DNA of 64,000 nucleotides from Luteimonas salinisoli (GCF_013425525.1 NZ_JACCKA010000031.1:1-64000); one strand, 5' to 3'; counted from the first letter of the stretch, positions 8,066 to 17,098 are shown. The notes: generated from the sequence alone by a model not told the origin. Numbers and translations: made by a program.

Positions 8066-8315
8066 TGCGGACTCCATTTCGGGTTGGGCGGCCACGGGTG
8101 GCTCGGCTTGGTGGGCGGTCGGCGGTAACGCCGCCCGCTTGCCATCATCGTCGAACGGGAAAGGCCGGAATCGACATCGGGCGCGGCGGGGATGTGCCCG
8201 CGCTCGCGACTTCCAGCCCGGGCGCGCTTTGGAAGGCCCCACAACGACACCACAAGCTCGACGTGGGCGCGCATTGGAGGCACAGTCCGGTCCTTCGCAC
8301 CACTGGACCGACCCG

Positions 8316-9146
8316 ATGCCGTTCCTGCGTTTCCGACTGCTCGCCGTTGCGGCTGCGCTGCTGATGGCGGGCTGCGCCGCTTCCACGTTGCGGATCGATA
8401 CCCGCCATCAGGCCGCCGTCCAGGCCAGCCGGGTGCAGTACCTGGTGCTGCACTACACGGTGGCGGACTTCGACGAGTCGCTGCGGCTGTTGACGGGTAG
8501 GCAGCCCGGCGTCTCCGCGCACTACCTGGTGCGCGACGACCCGGTCCGGGTCTACCGGCTGGTCGAGGAGCATCGTCTGGCGCGGCATGCCGGCGAGAGC
8601 TATTGGGCCGGTGCCACCCCGCTCAATGCCTCTTCGATCGGGATCGAAATCGTCAATCCCGGCTACAGCGACACCCCGGAGGGCAGGGTCTATGCGCCAT
8701 ACCCGCAGGAGCAGATCGACACGGTGATCCGCCTGGCGAGCGAGATCGTGGCGCGGCACGGGATCCGCCCCGAGCACGTGCTCGGCCATGCCGACGTGGC
8801 GCCCGGCCGCAAGCAGGACCCCGGGCCGCAGTTTCCGTGGCGCCAGCTGGCCGAGGCCGGGCTGATCCTGTGGCCGGATGCCGCCCAGGTCGCGGAGCGG
8901 CTGGCCTCCCACCGTCGCAATCCGCTGCCTGAGGTGGCCTGGTTCCAGGAGCGCCTGGCCGCGGTGGGCTACCGCGTTCCGCGCGGCGGCGAACTCGACG
9001 ATGCCACGCGCGCGGCGATGAGCACCTTCCAGATGAAATACCGGCCCGCCGACATCGCCGGCGTGCCCGACGCGGAGACGGCGGCGCTGCTCGACGTCGT
9101 TGCGGCGCCAGACGGCATGCGTCCGCTGGCGCCGACGACGAAGTGA
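8316..9146 (+). CDS. amiD: N-acetylmuramoyl-L-alanine amidase, lipoprotein (AmiD-like)
   Basis: This 276-residue protein, the same length as E. coli AmiD, cleaves the bond between muramic acid and L-alanine in peptidoglycan. It has a lipobox at LLMAGC (Cys20), suggesting outer-membrane attachment. An amidase_2 domain follows with zinc ligands at His46 (LVLHYTV), His158 (VLGHADVAPG) and Asp168 (KQDPGPQFPW), and a Glu in SIGIEIVNP. A C-terminal peptidoglycan-binding domain spans about residues 205-262 (ERLAAVGYRVPRGGELDDAT). The stop is only 16 bases from the convergent ABC permease stop. It likely acts in wall recycling or turnover in the periplasm. Confidence 0.9.
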   Translation: MPFLRFRLLAVAAALLMAGCAASTLRIDTRHQAAVQASRVQYLVLHYTVADFDESLRLLTGRQPGVSAHYLVRDDPVRVYRLVEEHRLARHAGESYWAGATPLNASSIGIEIVNPGYSDTPEGRVYAPYPQEQIDTVIRLASEIVARHGIRPEHVLGHADVAPGRKQDPGPQFPWRQLAEAGLILWPDAAQVAERLASHRRNPLPEVAWFQERLAAVGYRVPRGGELDDATRAAMSTFQMKYRPADIAGVPDAETAALLDVVAAPDGMRPLAPTTK

Positions 9147-9162
9147 GCCGCCTGGCCGTCGT

Positions 9163-11640
9163 TCACTCCGTCAGCAGGTTGCCGACGGACGATTTCAGGC
9201 TGGTGTGATAGTAGAACAGACCGATACCACACACCGCGACCATCGTCGCCAGCGTGATCGACCCCATCCATACCGGGTCGGGCCGGTAGGCGATGGCGAA
9301 CTGGGATTGGTAGATGGACGCACCGGCCACCCAGCTGCCAGCCATGGCGCCAACGGCCGCGATCGAGGCGGTCACCAGCCATTCGTACAGGTTGAGTTTC
9401 AGGCAATCGAACCGATCCAGCCCCATGCTCAGCAGCAGCCCGTTCTTGATGCGCTCCTCCTGCTCGAACCCCCTTACCGAAGCCGCCACCACGATCGACG
9501 CCATCAGCACGATCATGCTGCTGAAGCCCAATATCAACTTCGTGATCATCGCCAGCACGTTGTCGAACCGCTCGGTTATCTCCTTCAGCGGCACCAGCGC
9601 CAGCGTGGGATGAGGCCGCCACAGCGCCGACAGTTTTTCCCAGGCGTCTTCCGGCAGTTCCATGCTTCCCATGTAGAACACCTCGAGCCCGGAGCGTTCG
9701 GCCACGGCCTCGGGAACCTGAAACCAGAAGGTCACCGAACCGTTGCCCGGCTGGTAGGCGTGCGTCGCGACGATAGCCAGGTCCAGGAGCTCGTCGCCCG
9801 CCATGAAAGTCAACTTGTCGCCCAATTCGAACCCCATGTCGGTGGCGACTTCGGATTCGACGGATATCTCTCGCCGTTCGCCGCTGCTCGAAGGCCACCA
9901 GCGGCCGCTCACGACCCGGTTGTTGACGGGCACCCGGTCCGACCAGCTGAGCCTGATGGGCGCGGTCAGTGCGGCCGCGCTGTCGCTGGGTTGGCGGACG
10001 AAATCCTTCAACGGCCGATCGTTGACGGCGACCAGTTGCGCGCTCGCGAAGGGCCTGATCTGGCGTATCCGGCTGCCCGTCGACTCGCTCCAGTGCCGAA
10101 TCGCCGCCAGCTGATCCGGGTCGGCCTTGGCGATGACCAGGTTGCCGTCGTTGATCCGTCTGTTGGCCTCCAGCGTCTCGCCGATGTCCTTCATCAGCAT
10201 CAGGGTGAAGAGCAGCAGAGTGCAACAGAGCCCGAACCCCATCACCTGGGTGGACTTGCTCAGCAGCCTCTTGCGCATGACGAAGAGCGTGAATGGCAAC
10301 AGGCCTGAGCCGGTGCGGGTGAGCTTCTCCCCGCCGATCAGCAACAGCCAGGTCGCCAGCATCATGATCAGCACGCTGCACAACATGGCCGCCAATGCCA
10401 TGCCGGTCAGGGTCCAGTTGTCGGAATAGAAGCCCGCCAGCCCGGCCAGGCAGGCAAGCGTCCAGCCCGAGCGCGCGAGTACGCCGGACGGCACGCTGCG
10501 GCCGCGCATCAAGGCGACCACGGATGTGCTTCGAAGCTGGATGAACCCCGGCAGCTGGAAACTGAGAAGCAGCAGGAAGACCAGCAGAATGGATTTTCCG
10601 AGCTCGACCCAGCGCCAGTCCGGCGCGATACCCGGAAACTGGGCCTGCAGCAGTTGCAGCACGGCAAGCGAGGCGCCATAGGCGAACGCCATGCCGGCCA
10701 GCAGAGAAACGAGGAACCCGAGCAGCCACTGTCCGAGCGCCATGACGATGCCCTGGTTCAGCCCCATCCCCATGCTCATGTACAGGGCGAGCCTTTTCTG
10801 CTCCATGCTCAACCGGCGGCGGCCGGCCAGGTCGATGGCGATCGCCGCCATGAAAAACAACAGCACCGAAGAAAGGCCGATGAAGTTCTCGGCTCTCTTC
10901 CAGAACAGCGCCAAGGGATGGCGGCCGTTCTCCCGGGTGATGATCTGCGCATCCGGCACTGCAGTGGAGAGCAGGGAAGCGATTTCCCGCTGCCGGGCCG
11001 GGCCGGCGTTGACCAAGTAGCGATAGTGGGTCTTTTCCGCGTTGAGAGACAGTCCTTTCAGCGACGCGCGGTTCACCATCGCCCGTGGCGCAACGGAGTG
11101 CCCTTCCAGGATCCGGTCCGGCTCATGAAACAGGATCCGGCTCACCGAAAGCGCCTCGCCCCCCACCATCAAGGTCTGCCCCAGCTCGAGCTGGAGCTCG
11201 GTGAACAACCTCGGATCCACCCAGATCTCGCCGGCCGTCGGCCCTCGATCGACGGGTTCATGCCCGCCGGCCGGGTCCCGGCCAACCGCCAGCCGGCCCT
11301 GCACCGGGTAGGCGCCGTCCACCACCTTGAGCCGTACCTTCTTCCAGCGTTCCAGATGGGTCAGGGTAATATCGACCAGCCGTGTTTCGGAGACCTGGAG
11401 TGCCTGCTGTCGAAGCCGGAGCTTCTCCGCCTCCGGCAGAGGCCGATAGCGGCTGACCACCATGTCCGACCCGAGCAGGGCCTGCAGGTTGTCGTGCAGA
11501 TAGTGCTGCACCGAGGCACTGGTCAATGTGAGGGCCAGCAGGAAGAAGACCAGCAGGAACTGGGTTGCCAGGACGAGGCGGCCGTCGCTGCTCGCATGTT
11601 CGTGGACGAAGGCGTCCCAGGCGAGCTTGAGGGCGGTCAC
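9163..11640 (-). CDS. ABC transporter permease, FtsX/YbbP type
   Basis: This 825-residue inner-membrane protein has the double-FtsX architecture of YbbP-like permeases. An N-terminal helix (LVLATQFLLVFFLLALTL) is followed by a large periplasmic domain and three helices at about residues 245-360. A second half repeats the plan and ends with a second FtsX core (LGFSSMIVLMASIVVAASV onward). It overlaps the ATPase gene at 11637-12296 by four bases (ATGA), so the two form one transporter. YbbAP-type systems are thought to move hydrophobic molecules or lipoproteins away from the membrane; the substrate here is not known. Confidence 0.9.
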   Translation of the reverse strand: MTALKLAWDAFVHEHASSDGRLVLATQFLLVFFLLALTLTSASVQHYLHDNLQALLGSDMVVSRYRPLPEAEKLRLRQQALQVSETRLVDITLTHLERWKKVRLKVVDGAYPVQGRLAVGRDPAGGHEPVDRGPTAGEIWVDPRLFTELQLELGQTLMVGGEALSVSRILFHEPDRILEGHSVAPRAMVNRASLKGLSLNAEKTHYRYLVNAGPARQREIASLLSTAVPDAQIITRENGRHPLALFWKRAENFIGLSSVLLFFMAAIAIDLAGRRRLSMEQKRLALYMSMGMGLNQGIVMALGQWLLGFLVSLLAGMAFAYGASLAVLQLLQAQFPGIAPDWRWVELGKSILLVFLLLLSFQLPGFIQLRSTSVVALMRGRSVPSGVLARSGWTLACLAGLAGFYSDNWTLTGMALAAMLCSVLIMMLATWLLLIGGEKLTRTGSGLLPFTLFVMRKRLLSKSTQVMGFGLCCTLLLFTLMLMKDIGETLEANRRINDGNLVIAKADPDQLAAIRHWSESTGSRIRQIRPFASAQLVAVNDRPLKDFVRQPSDSAAALTAPIRLSWSDRVPVNNRVVSGRWWPSSSGERREISVESEVATDMGFELGDKLTFMAGDELLDLAIVATHAYQPGNGSVTFWFQVPEAVAERSGLEVFYMGSMELPEDAWEKLSALWRPHPTLALVPLKEITERFDNVLAMITKLILGFSSMIVLMASIVVAASVRGFEQEERIKNGLLLSMGLDRFDCLKLNLYEWLVTASIAAVGAMAGSWVAGASIYQSQFAIAYRPDPVWMGSITLATMVAVCGIGLFYYHTSLKSSVGNLLTE

Positions 11641-12296
11641 GGCAGCCGTTCCAGCTCGCCAGCGGCCATCCGGAAGCGGTGGTCCGCCTTCGCGGCCAGG
11701 GCTCGGTTGTGGGTCACCAGGACCAGCGCCCTCTGGTCGGTGCGGCCGAAGTCGAACATCAGCTCCGCGACGTGTTCCGCCGTCTTCTCGTCCAGGTTGC
11801 CCGTGGGCTCGTCCGCGAAGACGAAGACCGGGTCGCCGATGAAGGCCCGGGCGATGGCGACGCGCTGCTGTTCTCCGCCGCTCAGTTGCGCCGGCTTGTG
11901 CCTGGCGCGTGCGGTCAGTCCCACCCTGGCGAGCCAGGCATGCGCCTTGTCGTAGGCATTCTTGTCGCCTTTCAGGCGCAAGGGCAGGGCCAGGTTGCTC
12001 AGCGCATCCAGTTCCGGCAGCAGATGAAACTGCTGGAAGATGAAGCCGGAGCGCTTGCGCAGGGTCGTCTGCGACGCGATCCGGTTGTCGATGGTGAATT
12101 CGATCCTCCCAGCTTTCGGAGTTTCCAGTCCGGCGACGAGGGTCAGAAGGCTGGACTTGCCGGCACCGGAGGGCCCCGCGATCGAGTAGCTGCGCCCGGC
12201 CTGGATGTCGAGCGATACGTCCTCGAACAGCACGATGCGGTCCGTGGCCGTCTGAAAATGGTGGCTGACCGAATCGAGCGTTATCGCGTGCACCAT
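11637..12296 (-). CDS. ABC transporter ATP-binding protein (YbbA/LolD type)
   Basis: This 219-residue ATPase has Walker A GPSGAGKSS, the Q-loop region FIFQQFHLLPELDALSN, the signature LSGGEQQRVAIARA, Walker B VFVFADEP with TGNLDEKT, and the switch histidine in LVTHN. This is the MacB/LolD/YbbA subgroup that partners FtsX-type permeases. The ATG at 12296 is set by GGGGAGG six bases upstream. It is first in a two-gene unit with the permease. The 168 bases upstream hold the promoter region, with two direct TTCACA-like elements, but no clear consensus promoter. Confidence 0.92.
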   Translation of the reverse strand: MVHAITLDSVSHHFQTATDRIVLFEDVSLDIQAGRSYSIAGPSGAGKSSLLTLVAGLETPKAGRIEFTIDNRIASQTTLRKRSGFIFQQFHLLPELDALSNLALPLRLKGDKNAYDKAHAWLARVGLTARARHKPAQLSGGEQQRVAIARAFIGDPVFVFADEPTGNLDEKTAEHVAELMFDFGRTDQRALVLVTHNRALAAKADHRFRMAAGELERLP

Positions 12297-12464
12297 CGTG
12301 CCTCCCCTGAACTGCGGTCTCACGCTATGGGGAGGTTGTGAAACAGGTGTGAACCGGATGATTCGCGAGGCGGGAGTTCTTGCGGTCGCGCATCGATCCG
12401 CAATCGACTCGCGGTGGAGCCGGCGCCGTTGCGCTCGGTCCCGTCTCTGCGCAGTGCCGCGGGA

Positions 12465-13277
12465 CTAGCGCACCGCCACGGTCTTGAAGAAGGTGTAGCA
12501 GAGCGCACCATCGGCGGCCGCGGTGCGATGCAGGGCGGCGACGCCGGCATCGAAGCGCGCCGGCGCGATCAGTCCCGCCCGCAGCGCGGCGTCGCGCGTT
12601 GCCGCCACCATCGCCGCGAAGGTGCGGCGCGTGAACGCCTCGGCCAGCTCCGGGCATCCGCCGTCCGCATGCACGGTTCGCGGCGCCGTCCGCGCGCCCG
12701 CGAATCCCGCCTGCTGCAGCAGCCGGGTCAGGCGGCGGCCGATCAGCGCATCGCCGCCCGCACGGCGCTGCAGTTCCACCAGGCACGCGATGGCGGCGCG
12801 CGCGTCGGCGTGGTCGGGATGGAAGAACGCGGAGCCGTGGTCGCCTTCGATGACGGTGATCGTTCCGCCGGGCCGGAGCAGGCGCCTGAGCGCGCCCAGT
12901 GCGCACAGCGGGTCGCTCAGGTGCTCGAGCACGAAGCACACGAACACGTGGTCGAAGCTCGCCTCGGCGAGCGGCAGGTCGAGGATGTCCGCCTGCAGCA
13001 CGCGGACGTTGTCGCAACCGGCCGCCTCCACCCGGCGCCGCGCTTCGGCGATCGAGGCAGGCGAAACGTCCACCGCCACGATGCGCGCCTGCGGGCTGTT
13101 GCGGGCCAGCACCACCGTCTGCGCGCCGACGCCGCAGCCCGCTTCCAGCACGGCGCTCCCGGGCGGGTACGCCGTGCCGGCGTGCAGCAGGGCTTCGAGC
13201 GCGCCCGCCTGGTCGTGCAGGCGCTGGTGTTCGCTGGCGTCGTAGCCGTGCACGTAGACCGGTGCGGCGCCGCTCAT
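12465..13277 (-). CDS. Class I SAM-dependent methyltransferase
   Basis: This 270-residue protein has the SAM-binding fold: motif I VLEAGCGVGAQTVVLA (about residues 43-58), acidic loop IVAVDVSP, motif II around VRVLQADILDLPLAEASFDHVF, and motif III LLRPGGTITVIEGDHG. It is closest in style to UbiE/Methyltransf_25 small-molecule methyltransferases. The substrate is not predictable. Its ATG overlaps the stop of a 50-codon upstream gene as ATGA, so it is translationally coupled to a small exported protein, which is odd for a cytoplasmic methyltransferase. Confidence 0.88.
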   Translation of the reverse strand: MSGAAPVYVHGYDASEHQRLHDQAGALEALLHAGTAYPPGSAVLEAGCGVGAQTVVLARNSPQARIVAVDVSPASIAEARRRVEAAGCDNVRVLQADILDLPLAEASFDHVFVCFVLEHLSDPLCALGALRRLLRPGGTITVIEGDHGSAFFHPDHADARAAIACLVELQRRAGGDALIGRRLTRLLQQAGFAGARTAPRTVHADGGCPELAEAFTRRTFAAMVAATRDAALRAGLIAPARFDAGVAALHRTAAADGALCYTFFKTVAVR

Positions 13278-13426
13278 CGTCCCGGGCCCTGCGGCAGACG
13301 AGCGACGTAGACGATGGCGTCGGCATCGGCGCGCACCACGGCCTCCGGCCCGGACGGGGCCGGAGGGGCAGCCAGGCAGGGCGACGACATCGCCAGGGCG
13401 GCGACGCAGATCAGGAGGGTTCTCAT
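13274..13426 (-). CDS. Small exported protein, 50 residues
   Basis: This short gene has a clear signal peptide (MRTLLICVAALAMSSPCLAA) and a mature tail of about 30 residues rich in Ala, Pro and Val. The ATG at 13426 has a GGAG about nine bases upstream. Its stop overlaps the methyltransferase start by four bases. It could be a real secreted peptide or mainly a leader that sets methyltransferase translation. No homologue is recognised. Confidence 0.5.
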   Translation of the reverse strand: MRTLLICVAALAMSSPCLAAPPAPSGPEAVVRADADAIVYVARLPQGPGR

Positions 13427-13530
13427 GACGGGGCTCCGTGAGGGATCGGCGCCCATCGGCCGGACGGCGACGGGCGCTGCGAGCATGGCGGGATCGGCCT
13501 CCCGGGGATTGAACGGAATTGCAGCCGCCC

Positions 13531-14340
13531 TCAGGCGGTCGCCCTGGCGTACGCCCCGGGCGAAATGCCGTACTTGCGCACGAAGGTGCGGGTCATATGG
13601 CTCTGGTCGGCGAAACCGCTGGCCACCGCCGCCTCCGCCAGCGGCCGCCCGGCGGCGATCAGGCGCCGGGCCAGGTCGATCCGGCGCTGCACCAGGTAGG
13701 CATGCGGCGTCAGTCCGGTGGCGCGTGCGAACGCGCGCAGCACCTGGAACCGGCCCAGGCCGCTCGCCGCCGCCAGGTCCGACAGGGTCACCGCCGCGGC
13801 GGGATCATCGTCGATCAGCGCCCTCGCCCGCGCCAGCGCATCGGGCACCCCGGCGATCCGCGCCGCGCCCGGTCGCGGCGCGCGCAGCCCGGCGAGCAGT
13901 TCCAGCAGCAGGCCTTCCGAGGCGAGCGGCGCGACCGGATCGTCGGAGGTCATGGCCGCGAACAGCCGCCCGAACGCGAGCGCCAGGCGCGCATCGCCGA
14001 CCACCGGCCGCTCGAACTCGTAGCCGCTGCCGGCAGCCGCATCCAGGACGCAGGCCGCCTCGGCCACCCGCGGCGCATCCAGATACAGCATCCGCCAGCG
14101 GCGCCCCGCGTGACCGATGGGGCTCCCGTCGTGGACCTCGCCGGGGTTGACGGTAATCAAGTCCCCCCGGCCGGCCTCGACCTGGCCCCGGCCGCTGCGC
14201 GATGTCTGCGCCCCCTGTTCGATCACACCGACGCCGAACTGGTCGTGGGTATGCCGCGAGAACGCGTGCGCCGACTCGGCCATCACCGGAAGAACGCCGG
14301 CCGCGTGGCTGCGGATGATGGTGAATCGCCCTCTGGCCAT
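13531..14340 (-). CDS. AraC family transcriptional regulator
   Basis: This 269-residue protein has an N-terminal cupin-like sensor (HTHDQFGVGVIEQG, then RGDLITVNPGEVHDG) and a C-terminal AraC DNA-binding domain. Its two helix-turn-helices lie at about residues 190-265 (LSDLAAASGLGRFQVLRAFA; EAAVASGFADQSHMTRTF) and end in the usual F-x-x-x-x-GISPGAY. The AraC-binding cupin subgroup often controls transport or small-molecule genes. ATG 14340 is preferred over upstream starts because residues before it have no cupin character. It diverges from the VOC gene at 14574, its most likely target. Confidence 0.85.
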   Translation of the reverse strand: MARGRFTIIRSHAAGVLPVMAESAHAFSRHTHDQFGVGVIEQGAQTSRSGRGQVEAGRGDLITVNPGEVHDGSPIGHAGRRWRMLYLDAPRVAEAACVLDAAAGSGYEFERPVVGDARLALAFGRLFAAMTSDDPVAPLASEGLLLELLAGLRAPRPGAARIAGVPDALARARALIDDDPAAAVTLSDLAAASGLGRFQVLRAFARATGLTPHAYLVQRRIDLARRLIAAGRPLAEAAVASGFADQSHMTRTFVRKYGISPGAYARATA

Positions 14341-14403
14341 GGCTTGGCACGCCGGTCGTCGCTCGAACGCATCGTGGATCGCGCCGCCTCCCGCTGCAAG
14401 ACC

Positions 14404-14455
14404 CGTCGCATGGTCGGCTGGCCTGGTTCGCAGTCGTCGTGGAAGCGGAGCCGTC
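14404..14455. repeat. 52-bp interspersed repeat, copy 1
   Basis: This stretch matches 15383-15433 over its whole length. It begins CGTCGCATGG, shares GGCCTGGTTC in the middle, and ends GTGGAAGCGGAGCCGTC. It lies in the regulator/VOC intergenic region. The two copies are about 80 percent identical by eye. I do not recognise the family. Confidence 0.5.
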
Positions 14456-14573
14456 CCGCTGGGGAAGGCGCTGAATTCCGCAGACCGGGGGTTGCTGCCG
14501 GCAGCTCCGGGGGCCGCCGCGGGAACTGCTAGCATCGCGCCTGGAAACAAAACGACTTCCGGGAAGGACGCGC

Positions 14574-14966
14574 ATGTTCAACCACATCATGGTCGGATCG
14601 AACGACATCGAGCGCTCCGCGCGCTTCTACGGCGCCGTGCTCGGGGTGCTGGGCGTGCCCGAGCCGATCCGCAACCAGGCGGCATCCGGCCACCTCCGCC
14701 TCTTCTATCGCCACGACGGCAGCACCTTCTGCGTCAGCGAGCCGATCGACGGCGCGCCGGCCACCTGCGCCAACGGCGGCACCATCGGCTTCAAGTGCGC
14801 CTCCGCCGAGCAGGTGCAGGCGTTCCACGATGCGGCGGTCGCGGCCGGCGGCACCTCGATCGAAGATCCGCCGGGGCTGCGCAACGGCAGCCTGGGACCG
14901 ATGCATCTGGCCTACGTGCGCGATCCGGACGGCAACAAGCTCTGCGCGATCCACCGGCCGAAATAG
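14574..14966 (+). CDS. VOC family protein
   Basis: This 130-residue VOC (glyoxalase superfamily) protein begins MFNHIMVGSNDIERSARFYG, has a mid-strand LRLFYRHDGSTFCVSEP, and ends YVRDPDGNKLCAIHRP, the typical DPDGN(K/L) close of this fold. The final metal ligand position is Cys-Ala-Ile-His rather than the usual Glu, so metal binding is uncertain. It has a good GGGAAGGA ribosome site and is transcribed away from the AraC regulator at 13531-14340, which probably controls it. Confidence 0.85.
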   Translation: MFNHIMVGSNDIERSARFYGAVLGVLGVPEPIRNQAASGHLRLFYRHDGSTFCVSEPIDGAPATCANGGTIGFKCASAEQVQAFHDAAVAAGGTSIEDPPGLRNGSLGPMHLAYVRDPDGNKLCAIHRPK

Positions 14967-15063
14967 GGCCGGCCGGGGAACCGGCGTTCCCCGCGAAGCG
15001 GCGGAAGCGCTGTCCGGCCCGCCTTTGCGTCCGACCACCGGGTTCCTGCCAGTGTTGCCCGCA

Positions 15064-15382
15064 CTACCGCCGGGCGGCCTGCAACGCCTCCACGACCCAC
15101 CTCTGCGAACGGCTGCCCGGCGGCGCGCGCCGCCGCCTCGGCCAGCAGCTCGAAGCCGTAGTTGTTGTAACGGTAGGCCTGTCCGGGCGGCGACTGCAGC
15201 GCCTTCTGCTCCGGCGTCAGCGCCGCCAGCAGGTCGCGCATGGCGGCGGGATGGTCGCTGCGAAAGTGCGGGATCAGCGCCTCGGTCAGGTCGGCGATGC
15301 CCGAGGTGTGGTTCAGCAGCTGGCGTATGGTCACCGGGGCCCATTCCGACGGCGCCTCGGGCAGGGAGTCGCGGATCGACAA
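15064..15382 (-). pseudogene. Serine hydrolase (class C beta-lactamase family) remnant
   Basis: On the minus strand the frame reads APVTIRQLLNHTSGIADLTE, then later AYRYNNYGFELLAEAAARAA and GQPFAEV. This is unmistakable beta-lactamase/esterase family sequence (LLxHTSG and the YxN motif). The upstream SxxK region is missing, cut exactly where a 51-bp repeat starts at 15383. After FAEV the frame shifts to WVVEALQAARR and stop, which looks like the original C-terminus, so an internal deletion has also occurred. About 95 of the usual 350 or more residues remain; it is not functional. Confidence 0.75.
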
Positions 15383-15433
15383 CGTCGCATGGCTTGCGGG
15401 CCTGGTTCATGCTCTTGTGGAAGCGGAGCCGTC
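15383..15433. repeat. 51-bp interspersed repeat, copy 2
   Basis: This is the second copy of the repeat at 14404-14455. Its left edge coincides with the point where the serine hydrolase remnant loses homology. This suggests that insertion, or recombination between copies, caused the truncation. Confidence 0.5.
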
Positions 15434-15530
15434 TCCCCCTTTTGCGGATCCGGGCTTCGCGCGCGTTCAGTCGTCTTCCACACCCCCGCCGCTACACTCG
15501 GGCGATTCCAGATCGTCGCCGCGCACGCCC

Positions 15531-16142
15531 ATGTCCTCCGCCAAGCGTTTCCACCGATCGATCGCGTGCGCCGCCGTCCTGGCCGTGCTGGCGACGGCGC
15601 TGGCGGCGTGCGGTTCGGGCCGCAGCAAGTCGCAGGCCCCGCCCCTGGGTGAGGTGTTCGGCGCCGAGGACACCTACTCGCGCAGCTATCCGGTCGCGCC
15701 TCCGGTGGCCTGCGAGGCTGCGCGTCGCGCGCTGCTGGGGCAGGGGTATGCGATCGGCCGGATGACCGCCGAGTCGGTCGAGGCGAGCAAGAACTTCCAG
15801 CCGCAGTCGGATATCCATACCCAGCTCGCGGTGCGCGCCACCTGCGTGCCGGAGGCCGAGGGCGGCTCGATCGTATTCATCAACGCGGTGCAGGAGCGTT
15901 ACGCGCTCAAGTCCCAGTCCAGCTCGGCCAGCGTCGGCGTGAGCATGATCGGTTCGGTATCGCTGCCGGTCCCACTCGGCGGCAACAACGCCAACCTGGT
16001 ACGGGTGGGCAGCAATACCGTGCAGAACCAGGAGTTCTACGGCCGTCTGTTCGACCGCGTGGGCTACTACCTGCCCGGCACCCCGACGGACGCGCCGCTT
16101 CCCCCCGAACCCGAGGTCCCGCCCGATCCCGTCGTCCGCTGA
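15531..16142 (+). CDS. DUF2242 family lipoprotein
   Basis: This 203-residue protein has a signal peptide with lipobox LAACGSG (Cys near residue 27). The DUF2242 pattern follows: DTYSRSYPV, then CEAARRALLGQGYAI, KNFQPQSDIHTQLAVRATC, and IVFINAVQERYALKSQSSSASVGVSM with SVSLPVPLGG. The family is confined to beta- and gammaproteobacteria and has no known role. The tail is proline-rich. A TACACT -10-like box lies at 15493-15498. The gene is convergent with the GST gene 62 bases away. Confidence 0.85.
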   Translation: MSSAKRFHRSIACAAVLAVLATALAACGSGRSKSQAPPLGEVFGAEDTYSRSYPVAPPVACEAARRALLGQGYAIGRMTAESVEASKNFQPQSDIHTQLAVRATCVPEAEGGSIVFINAVQERYALKSQSSSASVGVSMIGSVSLPVPLGGNNANLVRVGSNTVQNQEFYGRLFDRVGYYLPGTPTDAPLPPEPEVPPDPVVR

Positions 16143-16204
16143 CGAACCGGGGTCGGTTTCGCGTCTTGCCCCCGGACCCTCCGCCAGCCCCCGCGAGGCA
16201 GCGC

Positions 16205-16843
16205 TCACCCCGGCACGGGCGGCAGAGCCGGCGCTTGCAGCCCGTGGAAGGGATCGCGCCAGGCATCGAGGGCCTCCAGCCGGCCGTACCAGCGCGCGAC
16301 GGCCGGGTAGTCCCGCAACGGCAGGCGGGCGAGTTCGTGATACGGCAGGAACGAGGCCATCCGGAAGTCGGCGTAGGAGAGGCCGTCGTGAAGCAGCCAG
16401 TCGCGCACGGCCAGCTGCGCGTCGAGCAGGGCCGCCGATTCGGCGAACAGCGCCCGGCCTTCGTCCACCTTGCCCGGGTCGATCGGCCCCAGGCCGTAGC
16501 GCTGCTTGGTGACACGCTCGAACTGCACGATCTCGCAGGCGCGAACGAAGTTCTCCTTGCCCCAGCTCAGCCACTGGATCATTCGCGGCTCCCGGGCGTC
16601 GGTCCGCCAGAATGGCGAGGCCGCATCGCGCGCGAGCCGGCAGGCGATCGCGTCGGCCTCCCACAGGCTGCCCTCGGGGCAGACCAGGATCGGCACGCGC
16701 AGGCAGGGATTGAGCGCGCGGTAGCGCTCGGCCTGGCCGGGCGCCAACGGCGCGGCGAACTCGAAGTCGACCGATGCGCATACCTGTCTCGCCACCGCCA
16801 CGGCCAGGCGCGGGTTGGGATTGCGGCTGAAGAGCAGCTTCAT
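16205..16843 (-). CDS. Glutathione S-transferase family protein
   Basis: This 212-residue cytoplasmic protein has an N-terminal thioredoxin-like domain (MKLLFSRNPNPRLAVAVARQ; cis-Pro in LRVPILV; EADAIACRL for the gamma-glutamyl contact). The helical C-terminal domain includes LLHDGLSYADFRMASFLPYH. It conjugates or handles glutathione adducts; the substrate is unknown. The active-site Ser/Cys of the first strand is likely Ser6. A different GST has been lost nearby (2969-3043). The start is the only one giving the complete first beta strand. Confidence 0.87.
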   Translation of the reverse strand: MKLLFSRNPNPRLAVAVARQVCASVDFEFAAPLAPGQAERYRALNPCLRVPILVCPEGSLWEADAIACRLARDAASPFWRTDAREPRMIQWLSWGKENFVRACEIVQFERVTKQRYGLGPIDPGKVDEGRALFAESAALLDAQLAVRDWLLHDGLSYADFRMASFLPYHELARLPLRDYPAVARWYGRLEALDAWRDPFHGLQAPALPPVPG

Positions 16844-17098
16844 CGTCGTGGGCCGGGAGGTGCCGGTGGTCGGGCCCTGGTCCAGTGAGGTGGCTTGCAC
16901 GTGTGCTCCTGCAAAGCGTAGCGATTCCTCTGCGACGAATGGCCAGGCGGGGAATCGACAGCGCCGTGCGCCCGCAGCGCCAGGCTGCGCGACCGGTTCC
17001 CGCGAAGGGAATCGATTCCACCGCGGTGTGACCAATGGGCCTGCCGCTGCCGCCACCGCTGCAGATACTGGGGGCGGCTCATCACCTCGGGAATCGCC

